Of a stretch of DNA of 64,000 bases, positions 36,115-48,799 are shown one piece after another; the first letter of the stretch is position 1; each line of letters begins with the position of its first letter. A model generated the notes under the pieces. The model did not search any database, was not told the DNA's origin, and saw nothing but the letters and a program-made list of their open reading frames with translations. The translations under genes and the position numbers were made by a program. This DNA comes from Siphonodentalium dalli (Eukaryota; Mollusca; Scaphopoda; Gadilida; Siphonodentaliidae), in the NCBI GenBank assembly GCA_032622095.1, contig CP136065.1:24685141-24749140 (forward strand), given 5' to 3'.

Positions 36115-36540
36115 CCAGAGTGGCCCAGCCATTATTCACACCTAGATATCTAAAGCAATTAACGCAGTCATAAAAGTTCCTGCAACAATGAGACATCAAT
36201 CGCGAATACATAAATACATCCTGCAAAAAGTCTAAAATGCGGATAAAAAAGTTTGTTGTATATTACCGAAATTAAATTACATCTTCTGCAAATGATACCT
36301 GATGTCTTGGTTATATTCCTATTCTTGGAAATATCCCCAGAAAAAAACAAAATTGGATGTCACCTTTTGTATTATATTGTGGGAATAGGAAATTACTCTT
36401 CGTTCTACTACAATTTCGTAAAAGAACTCGCATCGTGTGACACCCGAAATGTGTCGTTTTTTGAGATATCCATACTGCCCATAGCCCCAATGACACGACA
36501 AGAACACCCTGGCAGTATACACACTAGAGGGCGTAATTTT
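36115..36540 (+). repeat. Dispersed repeat, copy 2 with a single 30 bp core unit
   Basis: Collinear with 30146-31790 but holds just one ATGATACCTGATGTCTTGGT unit (36291 on) and lacks the 790-base insert. It is thus the best view of the unexpanded state. Confidence 0.85.
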
Positions 36541-36799
36541 TGGGTTATTTAAGACCAATTTACTAGTTCTATACTTATTTGTTCTATAAACTGGAAATTT
36601 GGGCATAAATGTTACACGTGTGAAATCAATACGAACGGAAGATAAATCATATCCTCAGTCGATATCAAAACAAACGGGAAGTTGTTGCTCGCAACTTGCC
36701 TAGTATTAGATCAAGAACTTCTAACTTCAAACACCACTCTTAGTTACATGTAATCACCTGATTGACTCAACCACCAAACATTTTGATACATGTATAGGG

Positions 36800-37296
36800 A
36801 TATGCAAGAACGTATGTGCGTCCAACATATCCCCTTGCAAATATGTTCATATTGGATCAAAATAATCACATAGGTTCATATTGGACTTATTTTATTCTGA
36901 AATTATAGCCCATAGTGGATTTATACCGCGGGCCACAGTGAAAACACATTATAAAGAGCGTACATGTGGTAAGTCATGAGTTCGTTTATTCGCGTTATTT
37001 TCGATCTGTTGTGAAATAAGCACAAGACATGGGCTTATTTCATGTTGAAATAGTCCCATATAGGGTTATTATAGTCCCATATAGGGTTATTATAGTCCCA
37101 TATAGGGTTATTATAGTCCCATATTGGGTTATTATAGTCCAATATAGGGTTATTATAGTCCAATATAGGGTTATTTTAATAACCAGCGTTTACTCCCATA
37201 TAAAGCGTATTTGAGTTTTCAAATAATGCCAAAATTAACTTATTTCGCGCAGTTATATAATAATCCCGTATTGATCTTATTTTCATGAGGACAGGC
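36800..37296. mobile_element. CAGCCTGT-ended dispersed element, copy D
   Basis: Ends in GAGGACAGGCTG (about 37285-37296). Contains GGGCCACAGTGAAAACACAT, CTCTTTA-inverse (TAAAGAGCGTAC) and a GTTCATATTGGA segment shared with 44400-44560, 50923-51245, 52490-52859 and 52978-53300. The left end is near ATATCCCCTTGCAAATATG. Confidence 0.6.
37050..37174. repeat. 21 bp tandem repeat, about six units
   Basis: Units of ATAGTCCCATATAGGGTTATT (one base variable per unit), lying within the CAGCCTGT-ended element. Confidence 0.9.
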
Positions 37297-38561
37297 TGGG
37301 GCATCACATGCATTTTCTGACCGTTGATATCTGACAACGCCCGTTGTTTGAATTTAGAAACCTAGTTTGAAGTTTTAACCTAAACCTTACTACATGTATT
37401 ATACATATTTACCGCTCATGATTAAACCATGGATTTTTTCAAAAATCAACCCACTGATTACTTTTCTATAATTATATAGATGGCTTTCTATAGAAGACAT
37501 GAACATGCGTAATTGCGTAGGCGTTATGACGGGACTATTCCATAAAGTGTCCTGTTGTAGAGCTTTGGTGATCACATTACCGCGGGAGCAATTTATAATT
37601 TCGTCGCTAGTATGTCCCACATGGGACTCCTCGCTTCAGATATGTGGGCAAAACGTGCTCTGTCAACTGCCTGTCTGGATCAATATGAACATATGTGAAT
37701 AGTTATGTCCAATATGAACATATTATCACGATGATATGTTGGTCTGGATGGACAGAATAAGAGCTGACATGGACAGATCATTCCTATGATAGTTTCTGTC
37801 ATTTTGAGATCGAAACTACTTTCTTGTCAGATTGCGTGTACTGTAGATATATAGATTAGACGACATCGCGAGCAAACATACGACTTGACGACGTACACCT
37901 CCGTGACAGGCCAGATCGATAAACTAGGAATTAACTCGGATACTATAACGTCCGCAGATACGTTGCGACACGGAAGGAAGTTTATGTTCGCGGATCGTCT
38001 TATCTCGTGCGTTGAGCTGTGTTCTAAAGATTATAACGAGTGTGACATTTACCGAAGGTTTGCCCCAGTGGGTCGTATGTGAGTAGGTTATCTGCCGTGC
38101 ATGTGATCGGACAATATTCAATAACGAAAGCTCACTATAGTCACATGCTCGGTACGCATTATTTCATTGACCTTTAGATAAAACAGAATTGTCAGACGCA
38201 TAATGAATAAGGGATGTCATCTAGCATCTTCGATTTAAGGGCTCCGAATTAGCAGAGCCATCATTCCTAACACATGTATAAATGCACTTCTTAATGCCTG
38301 GACACATGGAAGAATTTCTCTAGATTTATCCAGCATAAACTCTTCAATGTCACACATCATCATCATAGAATCTTAGCGTATATTCAGACCAGTACATTGG
38401 ATTTTTACTAAACTTGAGAACCAAGAACTTCTACAGTATATAGAAACACTTGATAAAAAACACGCAAACTATCAAATACTCTGTTGTCTTGGTTCTCTAC
38501 AAGGGAGCTCTATGTATGTCCCATTGTGGAGTTAATTTAAAAAAAAACTGTTAAGTGCATA

Positions 38562-38977
38562 TGTGACCCGCCATATCAAATCCAGTCGGAAGTCGGGATT
38601 TGTTTACCCTGTGCCAATGCATTATCTTATATATGCGAGTCGACCATAGGTCGCCTCGCATATATAAGAGAATGCATTGGCCTAACAATTTTTTATCATT
38701 TTCTTTAAATAAATGTTTCTTACAATTTTTAGGACATAAAATAAAAAAAACATCCATTACCCTACAGGGAGCCCCACACATATATAGAAGCATATAGAAG
38801 AGTGTCGTCTGCTCATGTTTGTCTGGGGCTCTGTATGGGTGAAATTATAAAATTGTTAAAGAATACTAGAAAAAATTGTAAAAAATTGTTATGGTCGACT
38901 CGCATATATAAGAGAATGCATTGGCACAGGGTAAAACAAATTCCGACTTACGACTGGATTTGATATGGCGGGTCACA
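38562..38977. mobile_element. TA-flanked MITE with paired hairpins (416 bp), copy 2
   Basis: Same TGTGACCCGCCATATC ends and TA flanks as 29402-29866, inserted in the opposite orientation (the GGGGCTC segment is inverted). The left hairpin 38614-38680 is complete; the right hairpin has lost one arm (38891-38924). Confidence 0.85.
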
Positions 38978-39540
38978 TATGATCAGAAAATATTCAATAA
39001 CCAAACGGATCTCCGCCAGCTCACTATATAGTCACGTGATCAGCGCGCATTATTATGCTGGCCTGATCTAAAGTTTCTAGAAGCATTTTGAATGTATATG
39101 ATGTCCACCAACCAGCGGTCTGGCGAGTTCAACGGTCTGTTTGTACCTAGTTTTTGCTTGGCTTTGCTATTTAGGAGGGCTCTGCTCTCCCTTGGGTCTT
39201 GAATATAACGAACATTCTCAATCCAGTAGTAGAAATAGCCCCTCTTAATTTCAGGGATGTTGGCTGACACAATCGTGCTGGCTAAGGATACTCTTCATTT
39301 CCATATATGCAGGAAACCGGTTTAGAATAGGCCTACCACCCCATAGCGCCCCACTGCGAGGGGCGAGAATCCCCCAATGTGGCACCCTGTTTGCCGTTCT
39401 TAGCCGCGAGGTGTGGCGTAGGAATCCTGGCGGTACAGGGCCACCGTACAACGTGAGGCATCGACTTGCGGGTACTGATTAGCTCACGGTCCACTGTCTG
39501 ATCTGTTGTATTGTTAGGCTGATGTTTGAAGTACACTCAT

Positions 39541-39620
39541 CTCCGAGGTCCAGTGGTTAGCGTGTCGGACTTGTATTCGCTGTAAACACATCGATATGGG
39601 TTCGCTGCGCGTCGCCGGTC
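39541..39620 (+). repeat. Possible tRNA-derived SINE head
   Basis: TCCAGTGGTTAGCGTGTCGG resembles a Pol III A box and GGGTTCGCTGCG, 45 bases on, a degenerate B box. The anticodon region does not fold as a standard tRNA by eye. The following 140 bases (to about 39760) may be the SINE body. Confidence 0.35.
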
Positions 39621-39892
39621 ATTGAGTCTCCACATAGCAGTGGCATGGCCGCTTTGGGCGACGTGCAGTTGTCGGATTGCTCGATGTTTCAAAACCCGCG
39701 CCAAGTTGTACTGTGTCGGCTTCGCATCAGTCGTTGACCTGACCATAATTCGAAGGGTAGTCCGCGGTGGCTGCTGAGCTAGTTTTCGATATTTTCCTTT
39801 TAATATGGCAATTCAAACCAAAACCTCACGACCCGATCGCCAGAATGATGACTCATTTAGTTCCAACGATGCTGGGGTATTCCCTCAGTACT

Positions 39893-39985
39893 TGGTTCAT
39901 AGCTTCGACCCGACTAGTAAAAGACCTTCTGTATTTGTCATTGATACGACACTTCAAAGTATTGCTGACAATTGAAATATGGCAA
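39893..39985 (+). repeat. Dispersed repeat, copy related to 27549-27650
   Basis: Shares GTACTTGGTTC-TAGCTTCGA and AGACCTTCTG segments with the sequence immediately after the 54 bp satellite. Confidence 0.65.
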
Positions 39986-41104
39986 ACCGATCAGGATTGG
40001 ACCAGTGACTGGCTGTCTCTTGATTGAATGTTCAAAGAAAGTTCAATCTGATGCTTTGTTGTAGTTAACAGCTATAGCACAAACATCAGTCACTGTTACT
40101 CCACACAAAACTTTGAATAGTAGCAGATCAGGTTTGAGAACCCGCGATATCTCGGACTCTTCTGAGTCGGAGATATTGGCCGATTTTTCACCACATGGAG
40201 TTACTGGTGTTCGCACATTTTCTAAGACTGTTGATGGACTCAACGTTCCTTTGCATAGTTATCTTTTTACTTTTCAATCGGTGCGAACATCCGCCGGTAT
40301 TGAAGGTTGGATATGGGAAGATAAATTTGTCTACATATGTTCCAAATCCCTTACGGTGTTTAAATGTCAGGGGTATGGTATGGTATGGCTACTAAACCCA
40401 ACAAGTGTTCAAACAGGGCTTGTAAACTTCTACTGACACCCGTTGATCACACACCATCCACTCAAGTTGAGCCAGTTCTGATATGATAACGTGATTGGTG
40501 CGAAACACCCACGTACATTATATAGTTCAAATAATGTCGTCGATTTGAAAATAACGTACTGTTCCGCGTTCAATTCAAAGGGATATGTTGGTTGCTAATG
40601 TCCGTTACTACTTTTGTTTCCGATCACCCCGAGATTAAACCATCAATGAGCGCAACATAAGCGGAATTATTGCCACGGGACCTTTGGTTATCATTAAAAA
40701 CCTTTCAGTGTACGCAACTAATAAATCGGGGAATTCCTTAGTCTGAAACTGTTAATGGTATAGAGCGAGAGACACAATATAATTTATTACATGATCCTAC
40801 CCTTATTCCACCCAATAAGCCAGTTCTATAAATTGATATATTAAACGTTCGTTGCAGGAAATAATGCCAGTTGACCTTTGTCTCAAAATACTATGGCTTT
40901 AATAAGTTATTTCATTAAACATACGCCATTATATACGTCAGAGAGTCTTTATTTATCTGGGACTATTTCTTTACGCGACCAAACAACGAATAGTTACGTG
41001 AAACGTCATAGTGCTCAGGTCTTTTTGAAGCCGATGTTAGTTTAACGTCCCATTTGTTGATTAAAGTATATTTTATCTAGATGTTGAATCATGTAATGAA
41101 TAGA

Positions 41105-41252
41105 ATCTACAACTCGTCCCCAGTTTATAGCTGAATTTACAAACTTGTCCATGCAGTAAATTAGGTCTGAACCTCGTCAAAGTCTCGGTCCAGGCCTAAT
41201 TTACTGGACTCGTTTTGTAAATTCCGCTATAAACTGGGGACGAGTTGTAGAT
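41105..41252. repeat. 148 bp foldback element
   Basis: Left end ATCTACAACTCGTCCCCAGT, right end the exact inverse ending GAGTTGTAGAT. The inner CAGTAAATTAGG pairs with CCTAATTTACTG. The loop is around GAACCTCGTCAAAGTCTCGG. No coding potential. Confidence 0.85.
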
Positions 41253-41822
41253 CCTCTATTTATTGCACAGCCATTGGTTTATTTCTGCAAAAGACAGACA
41301 ATTTCAAAAATGTTCTTGTCATTGAACGATACAAACCGATTACGTCATTGACGACGTCAACTGTGACAGAAAATGTCTAAACTAAATTATGAGTTATATA
41401 GTCCACATAGGTCACAGTTTACTAAATTAAATAAACAACATCGACCTAAATTCCAGTATACTACAAGCCACAATGTTCAGCGTGTGCAATAAACATAGAA
41501 TATCAGTTGTTTGCACATGGTTAACGTTATTCCACTCGTGTGTCGTGCCGGGAGGTAAAACTCCAACCAATAAGATCTAAATCAACAGTCTGAAGATTTG
41601 GAATGTACTGTATATAGACAGTTATTATTAACACTGCCGTTCGGTAGAAACTAGCCATAATCAGCCACACGTAACTTGTAACGTGTGTTGTCATCGCCAG
41701 TGAAGTCACGTGACTCACGGGACCATTCCGCCTACAAGTCAAACCGTTTAGAAGTTTTGTGTCAAACGTAGCGTTACGAAACGTGTAGCAAAGAGGACTG
41801 GCGAAACACTAAAGACAATGTG

Positions 41823-42292
41823 CCAATGCATTCTCTTATATATGTCGCCTCGCATATATAAGAGAATGCATTGGCCAAACAATTGTTTTTATTTTATTTT
41901 TTTATAAATTTTTCTTACATTCTTTAACAATTTTTCTCATTTTTCTTACATTCTTTAACAAGTTTTATTAGTTTTTATAAATTTTTCTTACACTTATAAC
42001 AATTTTTATAATTTTTTCTTATACTCTTTAACAATTTTATCATTTTTATCAGTTTATCATTTTTTCTTACATTTTAAACAATTTTATCATTCTTACATTC
42101 ATTATAAATTTTTATCATTTTTTTCTTACATTCTTTAATAATTTTTATCATTTTTTATCATTATTTCTTACATTCTTTTTAAAAAATTATCATATTTTAT
42201 TTTCTTACATATTTTAACGATTATAAAAAATAATATAAAATGTGTTAAGCCAATGCATATGGTCGACTCGCATATATTAGAGAATACATTGG
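41823..42292. mobile_element. Paired-hairpin element with long AT-rich spacer
   Basis: A shortened hairpin at 41823-41874 and a half hairpin at 42250-42292 enclose 370 bases of repeated TTTTTCTTACATTCTTTAAC text. Outside lie near-identical direct repeats, GCGTTACGAAACGTGTAGCA (about 41770) and GCATTACGAAACGTGTAGCA (about 42310), both followed by nAGAGGA. The element has neither the TTAA nor the TGTGACCC end. Confidence 0.7.
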
Positions 42293-42589
42293 GACATGGT
42301 TTTCGTGTAGCATTACGAAACGTGTAGCATAGAGGAATAACCTAATCGTCTGATGAGATCTTCTATACTGAGAAGCCAACGCTATTTAGGCACCAGGACA
42401 ATATAGAGAATGGAATGTGTCTGCACTGAAATATGTTTTCACTGCAGCCAATGAAGCATACTGGTGGCCACACTGCTGACATGTTTGCACATTCTGCTAC
42501 AAGTTGGGCCGATATCTTAAAATGTATAGCTTTGGAGCCGTAAAATCGCATGATTTTTCCTTCCAAGTGCATATCCATAGCAATACAAT

Positions 42590-43390
42590 AGTACCACACG
42601 TTACATGTCACAATACCATAGTACCATACGTTACATGTCACAGTACCATAGTACCACACGTTACATGTCACAGTACCATAGTACCACACGTTACATGTCA
42701 CAGTACCATAGTACCACACGTTACATGTCACAATACCATAGTACCACACGTTACATGTCACAGTACCATAGTACCACACGTTACATGTCACAGTACCATA
42801 GTACCACACGTTACATGTCACAATACTATAGTACCACACGTTACATGTCACAGTACCATAGTACCACACGTTACATGTCACAATACCATAGTACCACACG
42901 TTACATGTCACAGTACCATAGTACCACACGTTACATGTCACAATACCATAGTACCACACGTTACATGTCACAGAACCAGAGTACCACACGTTACATGTCA
43001 CAGTACCATAGTACCACACGTTACATGTCCAATACCACAGTACCACACGTTACATGTCACAGTACCATAGTACCACACGTTACATGTCACAGTACCATAG
43101 TACCACACGTTACATGTCACAATACCATAGTACCACACGTTACATGTCACAATACCATAGTACCACACGTTACATGTCACAATACCATAGTATCACACGT
43201 GACATGTCACAATACCGTAGTACCACACGTTACATATCACAATACCATAGCACCACACGTTACATGTCACAGTACCATAGTACCACACGTTACATGTCAC
43301 AATACCATAGTACCACACGTTACATGTCACAGTACCATAGTACCACACGTTACATGTCACAGTACCATAGTACCACACGTTACATGTCAC
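42590..43390. repeat. 30 bp minisatellite, about 27 units
   Basis: Units of CACACGTTACATGTCACAGT followed by ACCATAGTAC. CAGTACC and CAATACC variants alternate irregularly. One base is lost near 43029, which switches the open frames. The frames on both strands (up to 275 codons) are repeat artefacts since 30 is divisible by 3. Confidence 0.95.
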
Positions 43391-44399
43391 AATTACGTGT
43401 GGCTGATTAATAGCCAGCTGTTTTTATCATGATTTTAATTTCTGATAAATCTTCGTTAAAACTGAATTTGACCAAAACATGAACATCACAGATACAGTGC
43501 TTGAGCATAAAATATCTATTAAATATTTTCTGTGTCTCTAATGCTGGAAATAGGAATATCTCTCATTTCGCGCCACGATGTTGCTCGCCAATCTTGAGTA
43601 CTCAGGAACCAATTCAGACTGTGCTTTTCGGACAAAGGAAAAATTGTTGAATTAAATTTGTAGTTAATGAGTAACTAACGTGGTGGTAGCAAATGCCATA
43701 AACGTGGGACTGAATTGCAGAAGCCATATATAGTCTTGGTGTTGATATTAAAGTCTTAGATATTGGGGGATTTGGGTCACTGCTAATGACCCTATTAGCG
43801 GTTTAAAAATAACAATATTGACAAACTGTGTCATACCCACAACTGTCTGATTATCAAGAAATAGCAAGTGAATGGCCGTATGTTCGATTATACGTCGAGA
43901 AATTGACGAATACTTAATTAACATGACATACTAACCAATGACCTGATATTCCCATATGGTATAAAATTACGCCGTCACAGTTTTATAATAAATTCTACCA
44001 GGTCTCCAATAATATGAACTGTTCGAGATTAACCTTTATATACCAATTTGATTATGTCATCATTTATACAAGTATACATTACAATGGTATACTATTCATT
44101 TGGATGGGTTTTCTGGGGGGGAAATTGACAGACGACAGTTAATACACTGCCAGAAGGAATCATATTTTTCGAAGGAAATGCTCAGATAATAAGATCAACA
44201 ATGTTGAACTTATTGTCTGAACATTTCCTAAGGGAACTACCAGTCAGTGAGTTTTTAGTATAGATGCATGGTTAGTTGACGTCAAAGTATTTAGAGTAGT
44301 CGAAGCCACCAAGCATGTTGCATGTTAAAATATATATACTACCGGGGAAGATAATTTCTGCAAGTTCGAACATTGGAGTAATTTGTCAGTACAAGTAAC

Positions 44400-44560
44400 T
44401 TTTACGGTCTCCCCGACATATTGTCGCTCAAATAGGTTCACATTGATCTGATTTGATTCTAATATAAGCCCATAGTGGACTTATATCCGTTATTCTGTTG
44501 AATGGCACGGGCCATAGTGAAAACACATTACCACGGTAATAGGCTTGTATTTTACCTATT
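44400..44560. repeat. CAGCCTGT-ended element, partial copy E
   Basis: GCCCATAGTGGACTTATA and GGGCCATAGTGAAAACACAT match the copy at 36890-36960. No terminal sequence is preserved. Confidence 0.55.
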
Positions 44561-44959
44561 GCTTAAATGGTGTCATATTTTACTTATTTAGTTTTTAAAT
44601 ACGTTCACATTTAACATATATCGGCTTAGAATGGAACTAGCTCTCTCGTAACCCAATATTGTTTTTTTTTTTCAAAATAACAGATAACTCAAAAAAATCC
44701 CCGTTTATTTCTTTAAATATCACTTTTACGAAATAACGGACATTCAACACAACAAAGAAACAATATAGAAACTATATTTGAAAGGGTGGGAGGGTTTGGG
44801 GTTAAATTTTATGAACCCAGTTCAACGTTTCACCCAAGAGGGATAATCCCATACATGACCTATATCGACCTCCCAATATGTTCATATTGAGTTTATAATC
44901 AAAGAGACCATGTTGTTCCGCACGAACGAACAACGTCGTGATGCGGCCTGGTGATTTAA

Positions 44960-45571
44960 CCCTTCCATGACTGCAGCTTCCTGAAATGTTGTGAAAACCC
45001 TGCGCCAATGCATGCATTCTCTTATAAATGCGAGTCTCCCTATGGGATACTCGCATGCATAAGAGAATACATGGGCCCAACATTATTTACCTTGACCTTG
45101 TACGCAAGTGTATTCTCTTATTCAAGACTCCCTATGGGAGACTCACATATATAAGAGAATGCATGGCACAGGATCTTTAAAGACATATTATGGACTTGTT
45201 CGGATTCATGAAACTGATACGTTAGTAATCAGGCGCTATGCCAACTGGAGGAGCGTATAGCATTCTACTAACATAGCCGAAAATCTCAAGCAAATCGACC
45301 GTACCACTCCATAGAAAACATTGAACTACGCTCAAGTGTAAATATTTACTTCTCAAATCGGGACGCAACTATCGTCGATAAACTAACGAAAACAATTTCG
45401 CCATCGAGAGTCACTGCATTTAATTAATATGAAAGAATGAAGGTTTGTGTTGTCAATTGGATATAATATTTGGAAAACATAATAATTTGAGCAATAATAT
45501 TCACCATAGCCACTGTATCACCATATAGGAGTGTTCCACATCACTTTAATGCAGCTCCCGTCAAGAAAGGG
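44960..45571. mobile_element. TTAA-flanked paired-hairpin MITE, CATGACTG-ended type, enlarged
   Basis: TTAA then CCCTTCCATGACTGCAGCTTCC; right end GCAGCTCCCGTCAAGAAAGGG then TTGA, a mutated TTAA. Hairpins at 45005-45074 and 45105-45166. About 360 bases (45180-45545), which other copies lack, lie between CAGGATCTTTAA and TTTAATGCAGC and may be a further insertion at TTAA. Confidence 0.7.
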
Positions 45572-45990
45572 TTGAAGGAAGATACAATTCATAAAACCAA
45601 ACCGCAATCTGTTGATTACACATGTATAACTTAGCACAAGAAATGAGGATGTCACTCTTTGTCTGTTGATTACATTTTATATATATATACAACCACGCTT
45701 ACAAATATAGCTTTCAATCAAGATATCCCAATGATTAAGGAGATGTAAAGGTATAATACTGGTATTGTATAATGCTAGTATAATATTGCGCATTGATTTC
45801 TAGCTTAGAGAAATACCAATAAGGGACATTCTTATTAGCTATTAATTTCCTGCTAGATCGCACAATTTTCTCACGTATTTATGCAGACCGCCAATGGAAA
45901 ACTTACCGTGACTAAACATATTTGCTCCCACATTAGCTGGCCACATTCTATTGTGAGACCACAGTCATTTAACGCACTCACCCTACCTGG

Positions 45991-46518
45991 TAGTCTACCA
46001 GTGGTAGATCATTCCATGAATCTCTACTCTTGTCTAACGCCCGCAGAGATCATATTCCACCAGAACAAAACCTTGGAACTTTTTGAAGTTTTGACAGGGA
46101 ACGTTATAAAGTCGAAAAAATAATGCGGGGAATATATTTCTTAGTTACTATCTGTTTCTTAATAATGTACTTCACTGTAGGTTATGGTCCCAACTCGAAA
46201 TTTCATGATTTATGTGACTTTGTGTGCGATTTTTCTTCACGTTCCTTACAATTTTGGAATTTCTCCTGGGTAAATAATTTCAATGTTTTTTGCGATATCG
46301 GCTCACATAATTTCACAACAAAGCATGCAATTTCGAGTTGGGACCTTCACCTACAGCAAAGTACATTATTTAGACACAGATACTAATAACTAAGAAATAT
46401 ATTCCCCGAGTTATTTTTCGACTTTATAAGGTTCCCTGTCAAAATTTCCCAGGTTTTGTACTGGTGGAATATGATCTCCACGGGCGTTAGCCAGAGTAGA
46501 AATTCATGGCATGATCTA
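45991..46518. mobile_element. Long-TIR MITE, 8 bp duplication family, copy 3
   Basis: Flanked by CCTACCTGG (45982-45990 and 46519-46527). The left end carries 14 extra bases before TAGATCATTCCATGAATC; the right end is ATTCATGGCATGATCTA. The arms match copies 1 and 2. Confidence 0.8.
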
Positions 46519-46959
46519 CCTACCTGGATATATTTATTGGAGTGTCGGCGTACTAAAAACCTGTATTGCACAAGTATATCTTTTAAATGAAGCAATGAAC
46601 ACCTCATAGTGAGCCTTCACCCATTCTGATATAACGAGAATTCCCCACAAAAATGAAAGAAAACAAATGCCAGTAATAGTAAGGTACATTGTGAACAACA
46701 AGTCGGTGACCAGATACACGCGTGCCGGAGCTTATCTGCGAAGTGTTGCTTTTGGCAATTTGAGCATCACTTTCCGTTTAATTGCGAAACACGTACGAGG
46801 CAAACTACGCCAGGGGTTTTCGTTTAAAGAAACCTACTTGGCAACTGCGTGGTACAAGAATGCAGTCGGACAAACTTGAAAGCAGTCGCTAAATAAGTCG
46901 TGTATTAAGATTAATATATAAAAAAATGGAAATAAAATAATTCGACTTGAACCAATGGC

Positions 46960-47345
46960 GACCATGACAGTCCCAGATATATATTTATGTTCAAGGTCAA
47001 GTTTGAGCTATTGCCATGGGTTGGCGTCCGCCTGTGCGTCCGTCCGTCAATAACTCCCGTTAGCATACCATACAGATCACATCTCTCATCCGATCGTCAC
47101 CAAACTTCATACGGATCTTCGGGTGACATCTAGATGGGAGCTATCTATTTTTTACCATAAATTCGTTTAAAAATACCGATTTTCAAGCTTGATTTGGTTT
47201 GAGGGACATCTCAATGTACCATTCCGATCGACATGCACATGGCCATTTCGATAAGGGTATTTGTTCACGTTCACCGAAGCAAGCATATTTGAAGCAATGA
47301 ACACTCATACTGATTCCGAGCTTCCATAAATCTGATATATATATT
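46960..47345 (+). repeat. Dispersed repeat with CGTCCGTCCGTCAATAACTC core
   Basis: ATTTATGTTCAAGGTCAAG, GCGTCCGTCCGTCAATAACT and TCACCAAACTTCATACGGAT form the pattern of an interspersed repeat that I associate with mollusc genomes. The last 185 bases are the inverse of 16201-16377. Confidence 0.6.
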
Positions 47346-47830
47346 ATATTTCTGAGAATTCTGGGAAACCTAAAATCATGATATGGCCATCTATACCTGC
47401 GATGTTTCGCGTTAGACTCCCAATAATATGCAGATGTTCGTCCTTACATGTATGTTGGATCTAATAAGTCAAACTCACAATCAGTTCAAGGTATTAAACA
47501 TGGTACATGTTTGTTTCTGTTCGGGCAGGTTCTAGTACAAAAGAGATGTTTCGCAAACTCGTGGGTATAGCTACGACTACGTTTAGCTATTCGTCGAGGT
47601 AGAATTCGTATAGGACCAAAACAGATTTCGTTTCGCAAAAAAATTATGAATAGACACCTTTCGCACAATGAACGACAACAGCCCCAATTATTTCGAATAG
47701 GGTACTACGTCACTATAATTTGCGTTCGTTCTGTTCGTTTTCAGTTTTCTCCATTATAAACCTTTCGCATGATGAACTACGGTAGATACATATTTTCGCA
47801 GAATTGACGATTACGAGTCCGTTTGTGAGA

Positions 47831-48140
47831 ACGGCCCTGTGCTAATGCATTCTCTTATATATGGGAGTCTCCCATAGGTCGCCTCGCATATATAAGAGAA
47901 TGCATTGGCTTAACACATATTAAAAATGATAAAATTATCAAAGAACGTAGAAAAATATTATGAAAATTGTTTAAAAATGTAAGAAAAAATTATAAAATTG
48001 TCAAAGAATATAAGAAAAAATGGTAAAAAGTATTTAAAAAGAATTTGTTTAGGCCAATGCATTCTCTTATATATGCGAGGCGACCTATGGTCGACTCGCA
48101 TATATAAGAGAATGCATTGGCACAGGGCATAACTGTAACC
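47831..48140. mobile_element. Paired-hairpin MITE, truncated at both outer ends
   Basis: Hairpins at 47841-47908 and 48054-48120 with an AT-rich spacer. ACGGCCCTGTG on the left and CACAGGGCATAACTGTAACC on the right match the CCCTTTACCC-ended MITE (19939-20284), but neither terminus is reached. Confidence 0.7.
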
Positions 48141-48799
48141 ATCACAATAACTCGCAGTAATTATGTCTTTATAAGGTCATAGCTTAGCGCTTTGTGTTTG
48201 GCAAGAAAATCTCGCGATGAACGATTTGATTACCATGCACTAATATGTAACAATTAAGGCCACATGGCGATCACAATTTAAGGATATAATCTCAGAATCA
48301 TCTCCAACATTGAGGAGCTGGGAAACGATCGCGTAACTTATTACTATATATATGAAGTATTTGCGAGTATTGTTGAAATTCTGAAACCTTAATCGTAACA
48401 ACGAACGGGGTAAAACGACAACGAATAGAAAGAACACAAATTCTAGTGACGTAGTACCCAATTCGTAATAAGTATATGTGGTAGTTTATTATGCGAAAGG
48501 TGTTTATTGGTACGATAACCGTTTTCGGATTTCAACATAATTCACAACTAGAATATATTGTAATAAATTCGCGATCGTTTCTCAGCTCCTTAATGAGGGA
48601 GATGACATTGAGATTATATCCTTAAATTGTGATCACCATGTAGCCTTAATAATTTTGATCTATTTGTGGCAATTGTATCATTCGTCGCCGTGAAACACGA
48701 GAATCTTGCGAAACACAAAGCGGTAAGATATGATCTGATAACATCATATACTAAGTACAAAATAAAATACGGCACGCAGAACGATAATCCTCTTACTGC

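Noticed and set aside
39541-39620. A true tRNA gene
   Set aside because: A- and B-box-like motifs exist, but the acceptor and anticodon stems do not pair by eye. A SINE head is more likely.
42363-43432. Frames of up to 275 codons over the 43 kb array
   Set aside because: Period 30 gives a 10-codon repeat on both strands, with no coding signal outside the array.
46667-46879. 70-codon basic frame between MITEs
   Set aside because: Short, with no recognised family. A loose resemblance to 8641-8690 suggests repeat-derived sequence, but this is too weak to call.
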